NCBI GenBank assembly: GCA_964568355.1
Contig: CAZMRK010000428.1
Coordinates: 1 to 20,090, forward strand
Length of the DNA: 20,090 nt
Direction of reading: 5' to 3'
Source of the DNA: JAJPJX01 sp964568355
GTDB taxonomy: Bacteria; Acidobacteriota; Terriglobia; Bryobacterales; Bryobacteraceae
The notes under the pieces are model-generated. The model searched no databases. It worked only from the letters and a program-made list of their open reading frames with translations, and was not told where the DNA came from. This document shows, piece after piece, positions 1 to 7,778 of this stretch (position 1 is its first letter; every line of letters starts with the position of its first letter). Both the position numbers and the translations under genes were made by a program.

Positions 1-1
1 G

Positions 2-3000
2 CTGGTGCCGGGCGTGTTCTATACGCGCCAATTGCCCACGCAGGTAGCCGACACGTTCACGGCCAATCGATTTATTGTAAACGGGGGGCAGGAATCCACC
101 AGCGATATCCTGCTGGACGGGGTACCGGCCACGGTAGCGCATAACATCTCCACGATTCCGGCAGTAAGCGCCATCCCCTCGGTAGAAGGCGTGCAAGAGT
201 TCAAAATTCAGACCAATGCCTATTCGGCGGAGTATGGCCGCAGCGGCGGCGGGCTGGTCACGCTGGTGACCAAGTCCGGCACGAACCGCCTGCACGGAAG
301 CCTGTTTGAGATGCTGCGCAACAGTTACTTCGACGCCAACAACTTCTTCGCCAATCGCGCCGGGCGGCCGCTGGCCAGTTTCAAGCGCAACCAGTTCGGG
401 GTTAGCGTGGGGGGTCCGATCACCCTGCCGAAGATCTATAGCGGCCGCGATCGCACCTTTTTCTTCTTCGACTACGAGGGCCAGCGGCTCCGCTCGGCGT
501 CGCTGGCTTCGATGACACTGCCCACAGACGCGCAGCGGCAAGGCGACTTCTCCCAGGTACGGAGCGCAACCGGCCAGCCGGTGACAATCTATGATCCCGC
601 GACGACCCGGCCGGACCCGGCAAATCCGGAAAAGTTTATCCGCGACCCGTTCCCAGGCAATCTCATTCCGACGGCCCGGATGAGTCCCGCCGCGCTGGCG
701 ATCCAGAAATATTACCCGGAGCCGAATGCGCCGGGAGCGGCATTTACTCATGCCAATAACTTCGTGACACAGGGCGCCTATCCGCAGCCGCAGGACCGCG
801 TGGAGTTCAAGATCGACCATACCATCAGCGATGCTACGCGCATCTTCGGCCGGTACACGTTCATGGACAGTGTGTACAGCAAGCCGAACTTCTGGGGCAA
901 TCTCGCCGATCCGGGCTGCTGCGATCCCATGAACCAGCGTCTGCAAAATGCCGCGCTCGATTTCACGCACACGGTGAACAACAGCACCGTATTGAACGTC
1001 CGCTACGGACTGGGGCGCGTGAGCGGAAATCGGTATCCCTGGAGCAAAGGGTTCCAAGTGGCCACGCTGGGATTGCCGGCTTCAATTGACGCGATTTCGA
1101 ACCAGCCCGTATTTCCCACGGTGACGATTCAGAACTATCAGCAATTCGGGCCGAACGGCGGCGATGTTTACCTGATGGGGGATACGAGCCATTTCCTCAT
1201 GGCGAACCTCTCTAAAATTCACGGCCGCCATAGCATGAAATACGGAGTCGACCTGCGACTCAACTGGGTCAATTACGGCCAGCTTGGCACGCCATCGGGC
1301 GGATTCAACTTCTATCGCGCCATGACGCAGGGACCGGATCCGCGCGTGCCGACCAACAACGGCGGCGACGCTTACGCCGCTTTCCTATTGGGCGCCGGCG
1401 GCAATGGCACTACTGATCCCGGCGGCAATATCACCCACCAGATCCGCCCGGCGAACTTCAACCACTACTTTGCCTGGTATGTCCAGGACGATTTCAAGGT
1501 GAACAAGCGGCTGACCCTCAACGCGGGCCTCCGCTGGGATTTCGACAGCGGCGTAACGGAGCGGCACAACTTTCTCACCGCGTTCGATCCGACGATCCGC
1601 AATCCGCTGTCTGATCAGACCGGCCTGGATCTGCGAGGCGGGTTCCTGTTCGCCGGAGGCAGCCTGGGACGGCGTTCGATCCGTAACACGTATCCGCGGG
1701 CGCTCAATCCGCGCGTGGGGCTGGTCTTCCAGATTGACGCCAACACCGTGATCCGGTCCGGCTACGGGATGTTCTACGGGCTGCCTTCCTACGCAGCCAA
1801 CTCCGCCTATACCGACACGCCGTTTTCGAGCGGCACGCCGTATCTGGGCACCATCGACGGGCTGACCACCAACGCCACTCTCGACAATCCGTTTCCCAAC
1901 GGATACAACACGATCCGCGGGAGCGCGGACGGGCTGCTCAGCCAGATCGGTTTGGGTGTGAGCGGAGGCTGGCCACAGTCGCTACAGCCGATTTACAACC
2001 AGCAGTGGAATTTCAATATCCAGCGCAGTCTGGGCAAGGACGTCGTACTCGAACTGGCCTATGCCGGCAACAAAGGCACGCATGTAGCGTTCTCCACGCA
2101 GTTGGACCAGTTGAATCCGGCCTATCTCTCGCTTGGCGACCGCCTGCTCGAGATGGTGCCGAATCCCTTCTATGGGCTCATCTCCACGGGCGTGCTCTCG
2201 CAGCCTACGGTGCAGAGAGGCTATCTCCTGCGGCCCTATCCGCAGTTCAACGGCGTCACCGCTACCAACGCCGCCTGGGGTAACTCCAACTATCACGCGT
2301 TTCAGGCGCGGCTGGAGAAGCGCTTTTCGCGCGGCCTCAGTCTGCTGGCATCCTACACCTTCTCCAAGACGATTACCGACGGCTTGGACGGACTGTGGGA
2401 CGACAACGGCGCGCAGTTGATTCGCGATTGGTATTGCCGCGCCTGCAACCGATCGGTATCCTCTTATGACCAGCCGCACCGCCTGATCATCAACACGACT
2501 TACGAGCTGCCTTTCGGCAAGGGGAAGATGTTCGGTTCCGGCTGGGGTCCGGTGCTGCACAACATCCTGGGCAACTGGCAGGCGAACGGCATCCTGACTC
2601 TTTCCTCCGGGCAGCCCCTGCGGTTCACCACGGCGACCAACACCAGCTTTTCGCTGGGCGGCGGCCAGACTCCCGATACCACCGGCAAGAGCGCCGACCT
2701 GGGCAGCGCCCGCACGATCGATCGCTGGTTTGATACCGGCCAGTTCACGCAGCCGGCCCCGTACACATTCGGCACTACGGGACGGAGCATCTCGCAGGTC
2801 CGTTATGACCATGCCCGCAACCTGGACTTTTCGATCTTCAAAGAATTCGTGTTCAAAGAGCGGGCACGGGCGGAGCTACGCGGTGAAGCGTTCAACGTGA
2901 TGAATCATCCGCTGTTCGGCGCCCCCAACACCCAATTCGGCAGCACCACGTTCGGCCAGGTGACCGCCCAGGAGAATGCGCCCAGGCAGTTGCAGATCGC

Positions 3001-3019
3001 CGTCAAGATCATCTTTTAG
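2..3019 (+). CDS. TonB-dependent outer-membrane transporter, Oar-like (5' end missing)
   Basis: This is the C-terminal ~1005 residues of a TonB-dependent transporter; the open frame continues through the left edge, so the GTG at 5 is not a real start. The signal peptide and any carboxypeptidase-like N-terminal domain lie outside the window. The first ~100 visible residues are the end of the plug, with the LDGVPA stretch, AEYGRSGGG and SGTNRLHG (residues 91-98 counted from 5). The remainder is a long beta-barrel with many alternating aromatic strands, and the protein ends in a strand finishing IIF, as expected for a BAM-recognised outer-membrane protein. The family imports large substrates using energy from TonB/ExbBD; acidobacteria carry many copies and substrates are usually unknown. 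It converges on the UPF0182 gene, with only 62 bases between them. Family call is strong, substrate is unknown. Confidence 0.9.
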   Translation: MVPGVFYTRQLPTQVADTFTANRFIVNGGQESTSDILLDGVPATVAHNISTIPAVSAIPSVEGVQEFKIQTNAYSAEYGRSGGGLVTLVTKSGTNRLHGSLFEMLRNSYFDANNFFANRAGRPLASFKRNQFGVSVGGPITLPKIYSGRDRTFFFFDYEGQRLRSASLASMTLPTDAQRQGDFSQVRSATGQPVTIYDPATTRPDPANPEKFIRDPFPGNLIPTARMSPAALAIQKYYPEPNAPGAAFTHANNFVTQGAYPQPQDRVEFKIDHTISDATRIFGRYTFMDSVYSKPNFWGNLADPGCCDPMNQRLQNAALDFTHTVNNSTVLNVRYGLGRVSGNRYPWSKGFQVATLGLPASIDAISNQPVFPTVTIQNYQQFGPNGGDVYLMGDTSHFLMANLSKIHGRHSMKYGVDLRLNWVNYGQLGTPSGGFNFYRAMTQGPDPRVPTNNGGDAYAAFLLGAGGNGTTDPGGNITHQIRPANFNHYFAWYVQDDFKVNKRLTLNAGLRWDFDSGVTERHNFLTAFDPTIRNPLSDQTGLDLRGGFLFAGGSLGRRSIRNTYPRALNPRVGLVFQIDANTVIRSGYGMFYGLPSYAANSAYTDTPFSSGTPYLGTIDGLTTNATLDNPFPNGYNTIRGSADGLLSQIGLGVSGGWPQSLQPIYNQQWNFNIQRSLGKDVVLELAYAGNKGTHVAFSTQLDQLNPAYLSLGDRLLEMVPNPFYGLISTGVLSQPTVQRGYLLRPYPQFNGVTATNAAWGNSNYHAFQARLEKRFSRGLSLLASYTFSKTITDGLDGLWDDNGAQLIRDWYCRACNRSVSSYDQPHRLIINTTYELPFGKGKMFGSGWGPVLHNILGNWQANGILTLSSGQPLRFTTATNTSFSLGGGQTPDTTGKSADLGSARTIDRWFDTGQFTQPAPYTFGTTGRSISQVRYDHARNLDFSIFKEFVFKERARAELRGEAFNVMNHPLFGAPNTQFGSTTFGQVTAQENAPRQLQIAVKIIF

Positions 3020-3060
3020 GGGGCGGGGCTGAAGCACCGCGCAGACTGAAGTCCGCCCCA
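3020..3060. repeat. GC-rich hairpin between convergent genes (REP-like or bidirectional terminator)
   Basis: GGGGCGG at 3020-3026 pairs with CCGCCCC at 3053-3059. Inside it a second hairpin, GCAGACT (3041-3047) with AGTCCGC (3050-3056), shares part of the right arm and has one mismatch. It starts directly after the transporter stop codon and fills most of the gap to the converging UPF0182 gene. There is no T-tract on either strand, so a classic intrinsic terminator is doubtful. The nested short palindromes resemble REP-type intergenic repeats, but copy number cannot be judged from one window. Confidence 0.45.
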
Positions 3061-3081
3061 CAACGTAGATTGCCGCCGCTT

Positions 3082-5811
3082 CTACTTGCGGGAGGCTTCG
3101 CTTTCGATGGCTTCCAGCTCTTTGCCGGCCTCGGCCCATTTGCCCTGGCCGGCCAATTCGCGGTAGCGGCGCAGGTGAGTGCGGATGCTCTCCAGACGCT
3201 GGTCCACCGGGGAAGCGGCGCCGGGGGCGGGAGGCGTGGGCTGGCTGGGATTTTCCGCCTGCTGGATCAACTGGCGGGCTCCAGTGGATAGCTGGCCCAG
3301 GGCCTCCTCGTAAGTATCGGTATAAATGAGCCGGTTTCCGACCGCCAGCACCACCTTCTTTAGCTGCGGCATGCGCGCCTCGGTGGCCTGGATGTAGATG
3401 GGGTCCACGTAGAGGAAGGTCTTGTCGATCGGCAGCACGAGGGTCTGGCCGCGCAGCACCTGGGATCCCTCGCGATTCCACAAGGAAAGATCCTTGGAGA
3501 CCGTCTGGTCCTGATTGATGCGCGCGGCGATCTGCATCGGGCCGAAAATCAACTCCTGCTTGGATAGTTGCAGAACGACGATTTCCCCGAGATGGTCGCC
3601 ATCGCAGCGGGCCAGCATGAGGCCGATCAGATTGTCTTTGGAACGCGGAGTAAACGGCAGCAGAAGCAGAAATTCCGGCTTGTCCTCTTCGGGCAGGGTC
3701 GCCACCACATAGGTCGGCTTCATCGGCTCCGGGCGGCCGCTTTGGGTCGAGACATAACGCGCCAGATCCCACACGTCCTCTTTGTTATAGAAGGCTTGCG
3801 GATCGAGCATATGATAGGTGCGGTAGATCTCCGCCTGAATGCGAAACAGCGCTTCCGGATAACGCGCATGACGGCGCAAATCGGCCGGCATCGCGGAGAT
3901 GGGGTGAAACAGTTGGGGGAACAGGCGCTGGTAGGCCAGGATAATGGGATCGGAGGGCGCGAAGATATAGAGCTTGCAATCGCCGTCGTAGGCGTCCACG
4001 GTAGCTTTTACCGAATTGCGGATATAGTTGACACCGCCAATGCCTTCGAGGTTGAGGGTGCGCGAATAAGGGTGCGCACCGGAGGTAGTGTAGCCATCCA
4101 CCATCCAGACCAGGCTCCCGGCATCGGTGATTACCAGGTACGGATCGGTCTCCCATTCGATAAAGCCCGCCAACGCCTGCAACCGGTCGCGCACCTTGCG
4201 GCGGATCATCATACGGCTATCCGGCGTGAGGTACTCGGTGAGCAGGATGTTGCCGTCGCCCTCGCGGATGGCGGCGGCCACACGCAGCGGCAGCGATGAG
4301 ATCGGGAATCCTCCCTTGCCCTGGTACTTGGAGAACACATTGTCGGCGCCGGCGGGGTAGTTGAACTCCTGCTGGGCCGTGTGCACGAAGACGGGCTCCT
4401 GCACCATCTCGCCATAGTAGATCTCGGGGCGGGAGAGCTTGAGGCTGGGCGTCTTCACATCGGGGGGAGCATTCTCCACGATCAGCACAGGCAGTCCGTC
4501 CTGGGTGATCTTGCTGACCTCGGAAAGGATCAGACCGTAGCCGTGGGTGTAAATGAAATGCGGATTGATCCAGCGGGACAGGGCGTCGGGTAGCTGGCGG
4601 ATATCGAGCTCGCGCGGGGAGAGCATCACCTGGCGATACTGGCCGTCGATGGTATAGCGGTCCACGTCGCTGTCGGGAAATACGTAATACTGGCGCAGGG
4701 ACTGGATCTGGGTGATGGTGTCGTGAAACGCCCGCCAGTCCCAGAGCCTTACGTTGTCCAACAGGTTTTTGTGCCGGTTGACGTCAATGGGCGCATCCTG
4801 GTGCGCCATGAACTCCGCTTCGCGCATCTGCCGTTCCAGGCCGAAGGCGCTGCGGGTGGCATGGATATGGGACTGGATGAAGGGCCTCTGGAGAGAAATC
4901 TCGTTGGGGCGGACATAGAGCGCGCCGACGATACGCGGAGCGGCGAACTGCACCAGCAGCGCGAGCGCCATCAGCCCGGCCAGCGCCCAGCGGCCCATCG
5001 CCACCAGCAGGGCGGCAGCCAGACAGGCGGCGATCACCAGCCATTGCAAGGGCAGGCCGATGTGGAGGTCCACGTAATCAATGCCGACCATGAAGCCGTG
5101 GTCGTGATAGACCATCTCATAACGCGCGAGAAAGAATTTTGCGGCCAGCGCGAGCAGCGTCACCACGGCGGCACCACGCAGAAAACGCGACTCCATGCCG
5201 CCTTCCAGGCGAAAGATACGGGGATCGAGCTCGGTCATGTCGCGCAACTCGGGCAGGCGATAGCGCAATTGCCAGAAGCGCGCCACAATCCAGTACACCA
5301 GGATCGAGACGATGGTCAAAGCCAGCACGTAGCCGCGCAATTCGGAATAGAACGGCAGGTCGAACAGGTAGAACGAGAGAGGCTTTTGGAATACCGCGTC
5401 GCGCCATGCCTGGCCATCGGCGGAGAGACCGCGCGAGCCGGCGTAGCGTACGACGGTCCAGGTTTCGAGCGAGCCGGCGGCAAGGAACCAGCCCAGCAAC
5501 AGGAGCACCAGGGTGGAAACACGCGCATAGAGAGGATGTTCGCCGAGCCCCGTACCGGCGAACTTAAGAGCTCGGGCGTGGGTTACCCACAAGACGGCGA
5601 ACGCCGCCAGCGTGGCTATGGCCAGCGGGAGCAGCGAATAGGTCAACATGCTGAACCATGTCGCGACTTGCCCCATTTCCTTCCACCACTCGTACTCGAT
5701 CACGTAGTCGGCGATGGAACGAGCTCCGATAAGCAGCGCAAGCGCCACAATGGCCACGGTGATTCTGCCAGCGCGGGAAGACGAAGAGCGTGGAGCACGG
5801 TATTGGGCCAT
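3082..5811 (-). CDS. UPF0182 family large membrane protein (COG1615)
   Basis: A 909-residue protein matching the UPF0182 family, whose biochemical function is not established. Seven hydrophobic segments are visible in the N-terminal third, near residues 16-32, 52-78, 97-113, 157-178, 212-229, 251-271 and 274-292, followed by a large soluble region of about 540 residues. Family features seen include the VRPNEISLQRPFI stretch just after the last membrane segment, TRSAFGL and SRMMIRRKVRDR. The C-terminus carries a proline-rich linker (PTPPAPGAASP) and then a charged helical tail of ~45 residues, typical of longer members. The ATG at 5811 places a short basic Ser/Arg-rich stretch before the first membrane helix; no convincing Shine-Dalgarno precedes it. 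It is transcribed alone, divergent from the receiver gene and convergent with the transporter, so context gives no functional clue. Confidence 0.9.
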   Translation of the reverse strand: MAQYRAPRSSSSRAGRITVAIVALALLIGARSIADYVIEYEWWKEMGQVATWFSMLTYSLLPLAIATLAAFAVLWVTHARALKFAGTGLGEHPLYARVSTLVLLLLGWFLAAGSLETWTVVRYAGSRGLSADGQAWRDAVFQKPLSFYLFDLPFYSELRGYVLALTIVSILVYWIVARFWQLRYRLPELRDMTELDPRIFRLEGGMESRFLRGAAVVTLLALAAKFFLARYEMVYHDHGFMVGIDYVDLHIGLPLQWLVIAACLAAALLVAMGRWALAGLMALALLVQFAAPRIVGALYVRPNEISLQRPFIQSHIHATRSAFGLERQMREAEFMAHQDAPIDVNRHKNLLDNVRLWDWRAFHDTITQIQSLRQYYVFPDSDVDRYTIDGQYRQVMLSPRELDIRQLPDALSRWINPHFIYTHGYGLILSEVSKITQDGLPVLIVENAPPDVKTPSLKLSRPEIYYGEMVQEPVFVHTAQQEFNYPAGADNVFSKYQGKGGFPISSLPLRVAAAIREGDGNILLTEYLTPDSRMMIRRKVRDRLQALAGFIEWETDPYLVITDAGSLVWMVDGYTTSGAHPYSRTLNLEGIGGVNYIRNSVKATVDAYDGDCKLYIFAPSDPIILAYQRLFPQLFHPISAMPADLRRHARYPEALFRIQAEIYRTYHMLDPQAFYNKEDVWDLARYVSTQSGRPEPMKPTYVVATLPEEDKPEFLLLLPFTPRSKDNLIGLMLARCDGDHLGEIVVLQLSKQELIFGPMQIAARINQDQTVSKDLSLWNREGSQVLRGQTLVLPIDKTFLYVDPIYIQATEARMPQLKKVVLAVGNRLIYTDTYEEALGQLSTGARQLIQQAENPSQPTPPAPGAASPVDQRLESIRTHLRRYRELAGQGKWAEAGKELEAIESEASRK

Positions 5812-5942
5812 GCCCGGAGTGTAGCAGGTCGCACCGACAGGGGAATTCCCGGCTGGTTCGTCTGCTTGCGGAGGACGGAAACGGGGATTGCACCCCCGTC
5901 CGGTTCGCTATAGACTGAAGGCGAGTTCCGAAACGTCCCCAA

Positions 5943-5952
5943 GAAGGAGGAG
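5943..5952 (+). promoter_or_regulatory. Strong Shine-Dalgarno serving a ten-codon leader ORF
   Basis: The purine run GAAGGAGGAG lies about 9 bases before the ATG at 5962. It is the best ribosome-binding site in the window, yet the ATG it serves opens a frame of only ten codons. The receiver gene proper begins at a TTG overlapping that frame's stop. Confidence 0.6.
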
Positions 5953-5961
5953 GCAAGCAGC

Positions 5962-5994
5962 ATGAACTCCCATGGCGACGATGTATTCCCTTGA
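5962..5994 (+). CDS. Ten-residue leader peptide overlapping the receiver gene
   Basis: ATG at 5962 opens the frame MNSHGDDVFP and stops at TGA 5992-5994. That stop overlaps the TTG (5991-5993) opening the receiver gene, forming a TTGA stop-start overlap typical of translational coupling. A strong Shine-Dalgarno sits at the right distance upstream. The simplest readings are a coupled leader peptide that delivers ribosomes to a poor TTG start, or a one-base frameshift in what was once a single longer gene. The peptide has no obvious arrest motif or run of one regulatory codon. Both readings are inference. Confidence 0.4.
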   Translation: MNSHGDDVFP

Positions 5995-6461
5995 AGCGGC
6001 CACCCGGCATCTCGGGTGAGCCTTCCCCGCAGCCCTCCGCATCCCACCGGGGAGTCACGGTACTTTCGGTCAGCGCCCTTCCGGACGACCAGCTCCATTT
6101 GCGGCGTCTGTTTGATCACACAAAATGGGCGCTGTTCGAAGCGCGAACTTGCCGGGAAGCGGTGGCGATCCTGCGGCGGCAGCGGGTCGGAGTGGTGATC
6201 TGCGAGGAAGAGCTGCCGGACGGAGACTGGCGCGACCTCTTGCGCCAATTGCGGGCTATTCCCGATGTTCCCTATCTCATCGTAACTTCGCGCCTGGCAG
6301 ATGAGCAGATGTGGGTCGAGGTGCTCGACGGCGGCGGATTTAACGTACTGGAGAAGCCGTTCGACAGCACCGAGTTGTTCCGTGTGGTCAGCCTGGCATG
6401 GCTGGCCTGGAACGACCGCGGAGCCGGGTCCAGCCGAGCGGCCGCCGCCGGCGCAGACTAG
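5991..6461 (+). CDS. Degenerate response-regulator receiver protein
   Basis: A 156-residue single-domain protein with the receiver fold pattern. A beta strand VTVLSVS (residues 22-28) is followed later by VVICEEELPDGDW, LIVTS (97-101) and LEKPFDSTEL. The switch Thr (T99) and conserved Lys (K122, in KPF) are kept. The acidic pair after strand 1 is lost, and the phosphoacceptor Asp is Glu (E72, by alignment of ELPDGDW to the usual DxRMPxMDG). It probably cannot be phosphorylated normally and may behave as a constitutively active or partner-binding pseudo-receiver. No output domain is present; residues after ~144 are a short Ala-rich tail. TTG at 5991 is the only usable in-frame start before the domain. 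The STAS gene follows 144 bases later, which fits a stress or signalling role. Confidence 0.75.
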   Translation: MKRPPGISGEPSPQPSASHRGVTVLSVSALPDDQLHLRRLFDHTKWALFEARTCREAVAILRRQRVGVVICEEELPDGDWRDLLRQLRAIPDVPYLIVTSRLADEQMWVEVLDGGGFNVLEKPFDSTELFRVVSLAWLAWNDRGAGSSRAAAAGAD

Positions 6462-6481
6462 CCAGGCAGCCAAAACCGCGC

Positions 6482-6508
6482 CGCCTGCGCTCCTGGCTCT
6501 CGCAGGCG
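6482..6508 (+). other. 8-bp stem-loop after the receiver gene
   Basis: CGCCTGCG (6482-6489) is complementary to CGCAGGCG (6501-6508), with an 11-base loop, 21 bases past the receiver stop. No T-tract follows, so it is at best a factor-assisted or weak terminator, or a processing or stability element between the receiver and STAS genes. Confidence 0.35.
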
Positions 6509-6562
6509 TTCGCGAGCCCCGCACATCGTAAGTGTGGTCATACACCCCGAGCCATTCCCGGT

Positions 6563-6592
6563 TTGACCCCGGCATGGCGAGCGGGGTAGAAC
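6563..6592 (+). promoter_or_regulatory. Candidate sigma-70-type promoter for the STAS gene
   Basis: TTGACC at 6563-6568 (5 of 6 to the -35 consensus) is followed after 18 bases by TAGAAC at 6587-6592 (4 of 6 to the -10). Transcription would start near 6599, leaving only a few bases before the ATG at 6606. The ATG has no Shine-Dalgarno, so the two observations agree with a near-leaderless transcript. A short inverted repeat, ACCCCG/CGGGGT (6566-6571, 6582-6587), lies inside the spacer. Confidence 0.35.
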
Positions 6593-6605
6593 TAACAGTG
6601 ACCGC

Positions 6606-6947
6606 ATGTCGCTCGATATTCACCAGCAGGAAGTGAAGCCCGGGGTCATCGTCATCAAACTTAGCGGCAACGTGATGCGCGGCCCGGCAAGCGAGCAACT
6701 GGAGACGTTGGTGCCCCAGTTGCTGAAAGAGGGCTATCGCAAGATCATCTTCGACCTGGAAGAGGTGAAGCGTATCGACAGCACCGGGATCGGCCGCTTC
6801 ATCTTCAGCCTGAACAGCGCCGAACAGGCTGGCGCGCAATTGCGCATGGCGGGGGCTGCGGGTTACGTCCGGGAATGCTTCAAGGTGACCCGTCTCGACA
6901 CGGTATTCCGCTTTTGTACTACGGTAGAGGAAGCTTCGGCCGATTGA
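6606..6947 (+). CDS. STAS-domain anti-sigma factor antagonist (SpoIIAA/RsbV-like)
   Basis: A 113-residue protein consisting of one STAS domain. Key features are VIVIKLSGNV (strand and turn, residues 14-23), the helix-strand pair ending KIIFDLEEV, and the phosphorylation motif RIDSTGIGRF with DSTG at residues 58-61, where S59 is the expected target of an anti-sigma kinase. In the family, the unphosphorylated protein binds a serine-kinase anti-sigma factor and frees its sigma factor. No partner kinase gene lies in the window, so the partner must be elsewhere. Length and residue conservation are normal, so it should be functional. Neighbours are a pseudo-receiver upstream and an envelope lipoprotein 64 bases downstream, consistent with an envelope or general stress module. 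Confidence 0.9.
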   Translation: MSLDIHQQEVKPGVIVIKLSGNVMRGPASEQLETLVPQLLKEGYRKIIFDLEEVKRIDSTGIGRFIFSLNSAEQAGAQLRMAGAAGYVRECFKVTRLDTVFRFCTTVEEASAD

Positions 6948-7011
6948 AGATCCTTTTTCAGGGAACTCCACACCGGCGGCTTCCGTATTTTCCTCAGCAG
7001 AGGCAAACTGC

Positions 7012-7728
7012 ATGACGCAGGCAACAGTAGGTTTATGCGCGAGCCTGGCCGTAGTGGCGACGCTGCTCTCGGCTGGCTGCAGGGAGATTCACGCACCCGA
7101 GGAGACCACCCGGCGCGAGTCGAAGTCGATCGATCGCGGCGGCGCGGAATCGGTCAGCGTGGAAATTCACCTCGGGGCCGGGGAACTCGATATCCACGGC
7201 GGCGCGCAAAGCCTGATGGATGCAACCTTTCGTTACTCCTCGTCGAGCGGTGCGCCGGAGGTCAAGTACAACGTCGTGGGCCGGCACGGCCGGCTGATCA
7301 TCCGCCAAGACAGCAGTCACATATCGGGCCACCATGGCAACGATTGGGACCTGCGGCTGAATCAGGATATTCCCATGGACGTTTCGGTGCAGCATGGCGC
7401 GGGCGCCAGCCGTCTCGATCTGGGATCCGTGCAGGTGCGCAACGTGGATGTGGAGATGGGAGCGGGAGAACTCAAGCTGGATTTAACCGGCCAGCCCAAG
7501 CGCGATATGGAGGTGCGTGTCCGCGGCGGGGTCGGCGAAGCGACCATCCGCCTGCCCCGCTCGGCGGCGATCGAGGTGGACGCCCACGGCGGGATCGGCG
7601 AGATCCAGGCGAGCGGCTTGGAGAAGCGCGGCGACCGGTATGTCAACGACGTTCCAGCGGCCGACCACAAGCGGATACTGGTCAACGTGCGCGGCGGAAT
7701 CGGCGGCATCCATCTGATCTGCGAGTAG
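7012..7728 (+). CDS. Toast-rack-type (DUF2154-like) glycine-repeat lipoprotein
   Basis: A 238-residue exported lipoprotein. The N-terminus is a signal peptide with lipobox LSAGC, placing the lipid-modified Cys at residue 23. The mature part contains at least six short repeats of the form GxGE/A plus a hydrophobic strand: LGAGELD (54-60), HGAGASRL (128-135), MGAGELKL (149-156), GGVGEATI (172-179), GGIGEIQA (193-200) and GGIGGIHL (228-235). Such spacing suggests stacked beta-strands. The pattern resembles the toast-rack/LiaF-like domains found in cell-envelope stress proteins; exact membership is uncertain. ATG at 7012 has AGAGG about 8 bases upstream. It is 64 bases after the STAS gene and 50 bases before the next gene, so co-transcription is possible. 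No enzymatic residues are visible. Confidence 0.7.
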   Translation: MTQATVGLCASLAVVATLLSAGCREIHAPEETTRRESKSIDRGGAESVSVEIHLGAGELDIHGGAQSLMDATFRYSSSSGAPEVKYNVVGRHGRLIIRQDSSHISGHHGNDWDLRLNQDIPMDVSVQHGAGASRLDLGSVQVRNVDVEMGAGELKLDLTGQPKRDMEVRVRGGVGEATIRLPRSAAIEVDAHGGIGEIQASGLEKRGDRYVNDVPAADHKRILVNVRGGIGGIHLICE

Positions 7729-7738
7729 ACCGCCGGCC

Positions 7739-7772
7739 CACGAGTTGCGATAAGGTGGAAGACTCGTGAGGA
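7739..7772 (+). promoter_or_regulatory. Stem-loop abutting the ribosome-binding site of the SMP-30-like gene
   Basis: CACGAGT (7739-7745) is complementary to ACTCGTG (7762-7768) across a 16-base loop. Its last base is also the first base of the Shine-Dalgarno GAGGA (7768-7772), which stands 6 bases before the ATG at 7779. It may affect translation of the downstream gene; no ligand-binding core is recognisable. Confidence 0.35.
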
Positions 7773-7778
7773 AAATTC

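Noticed and set aside
1982..2812. A 276-codon open frame on the minus strand.
   Set aside because: It is antisense to the first transporter's barrel, with no start context or family features.
2876..3772. A 298-codon open frame on the minus strand overlapping the UPF0182 3' end.
   Set aside because: It is another frame of the UPF0182 gene with Arg/Pro-rich shadow composition, extending into the opposite transporter gene.
4723..5913. A 396-codon open frame on the plus strand.
   Set aside because: It lies antisense to the UPF0182 gene, whose membrane helices and family motifs are clear; the frame has His/Gln/Arg-rich composition typical of antisense reading of high-GC genes.
5881..5914. A hairpin (ACGGGG/CCCCGT) and a TATAGA -10-like hexamer upstream of the receiver gene.
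   Set aside because: The -35 match is only about three of six and the spacing is short; too weak to list as a promoter, although some promoter must lie in this region.
5972..6019. A 15-codon ORF from ATG 5972 in a third frame.
   Set aside because: It has no ribosome-binding site at the right distance for it alone, and it ends within the receiver gene without any coupling geometry.
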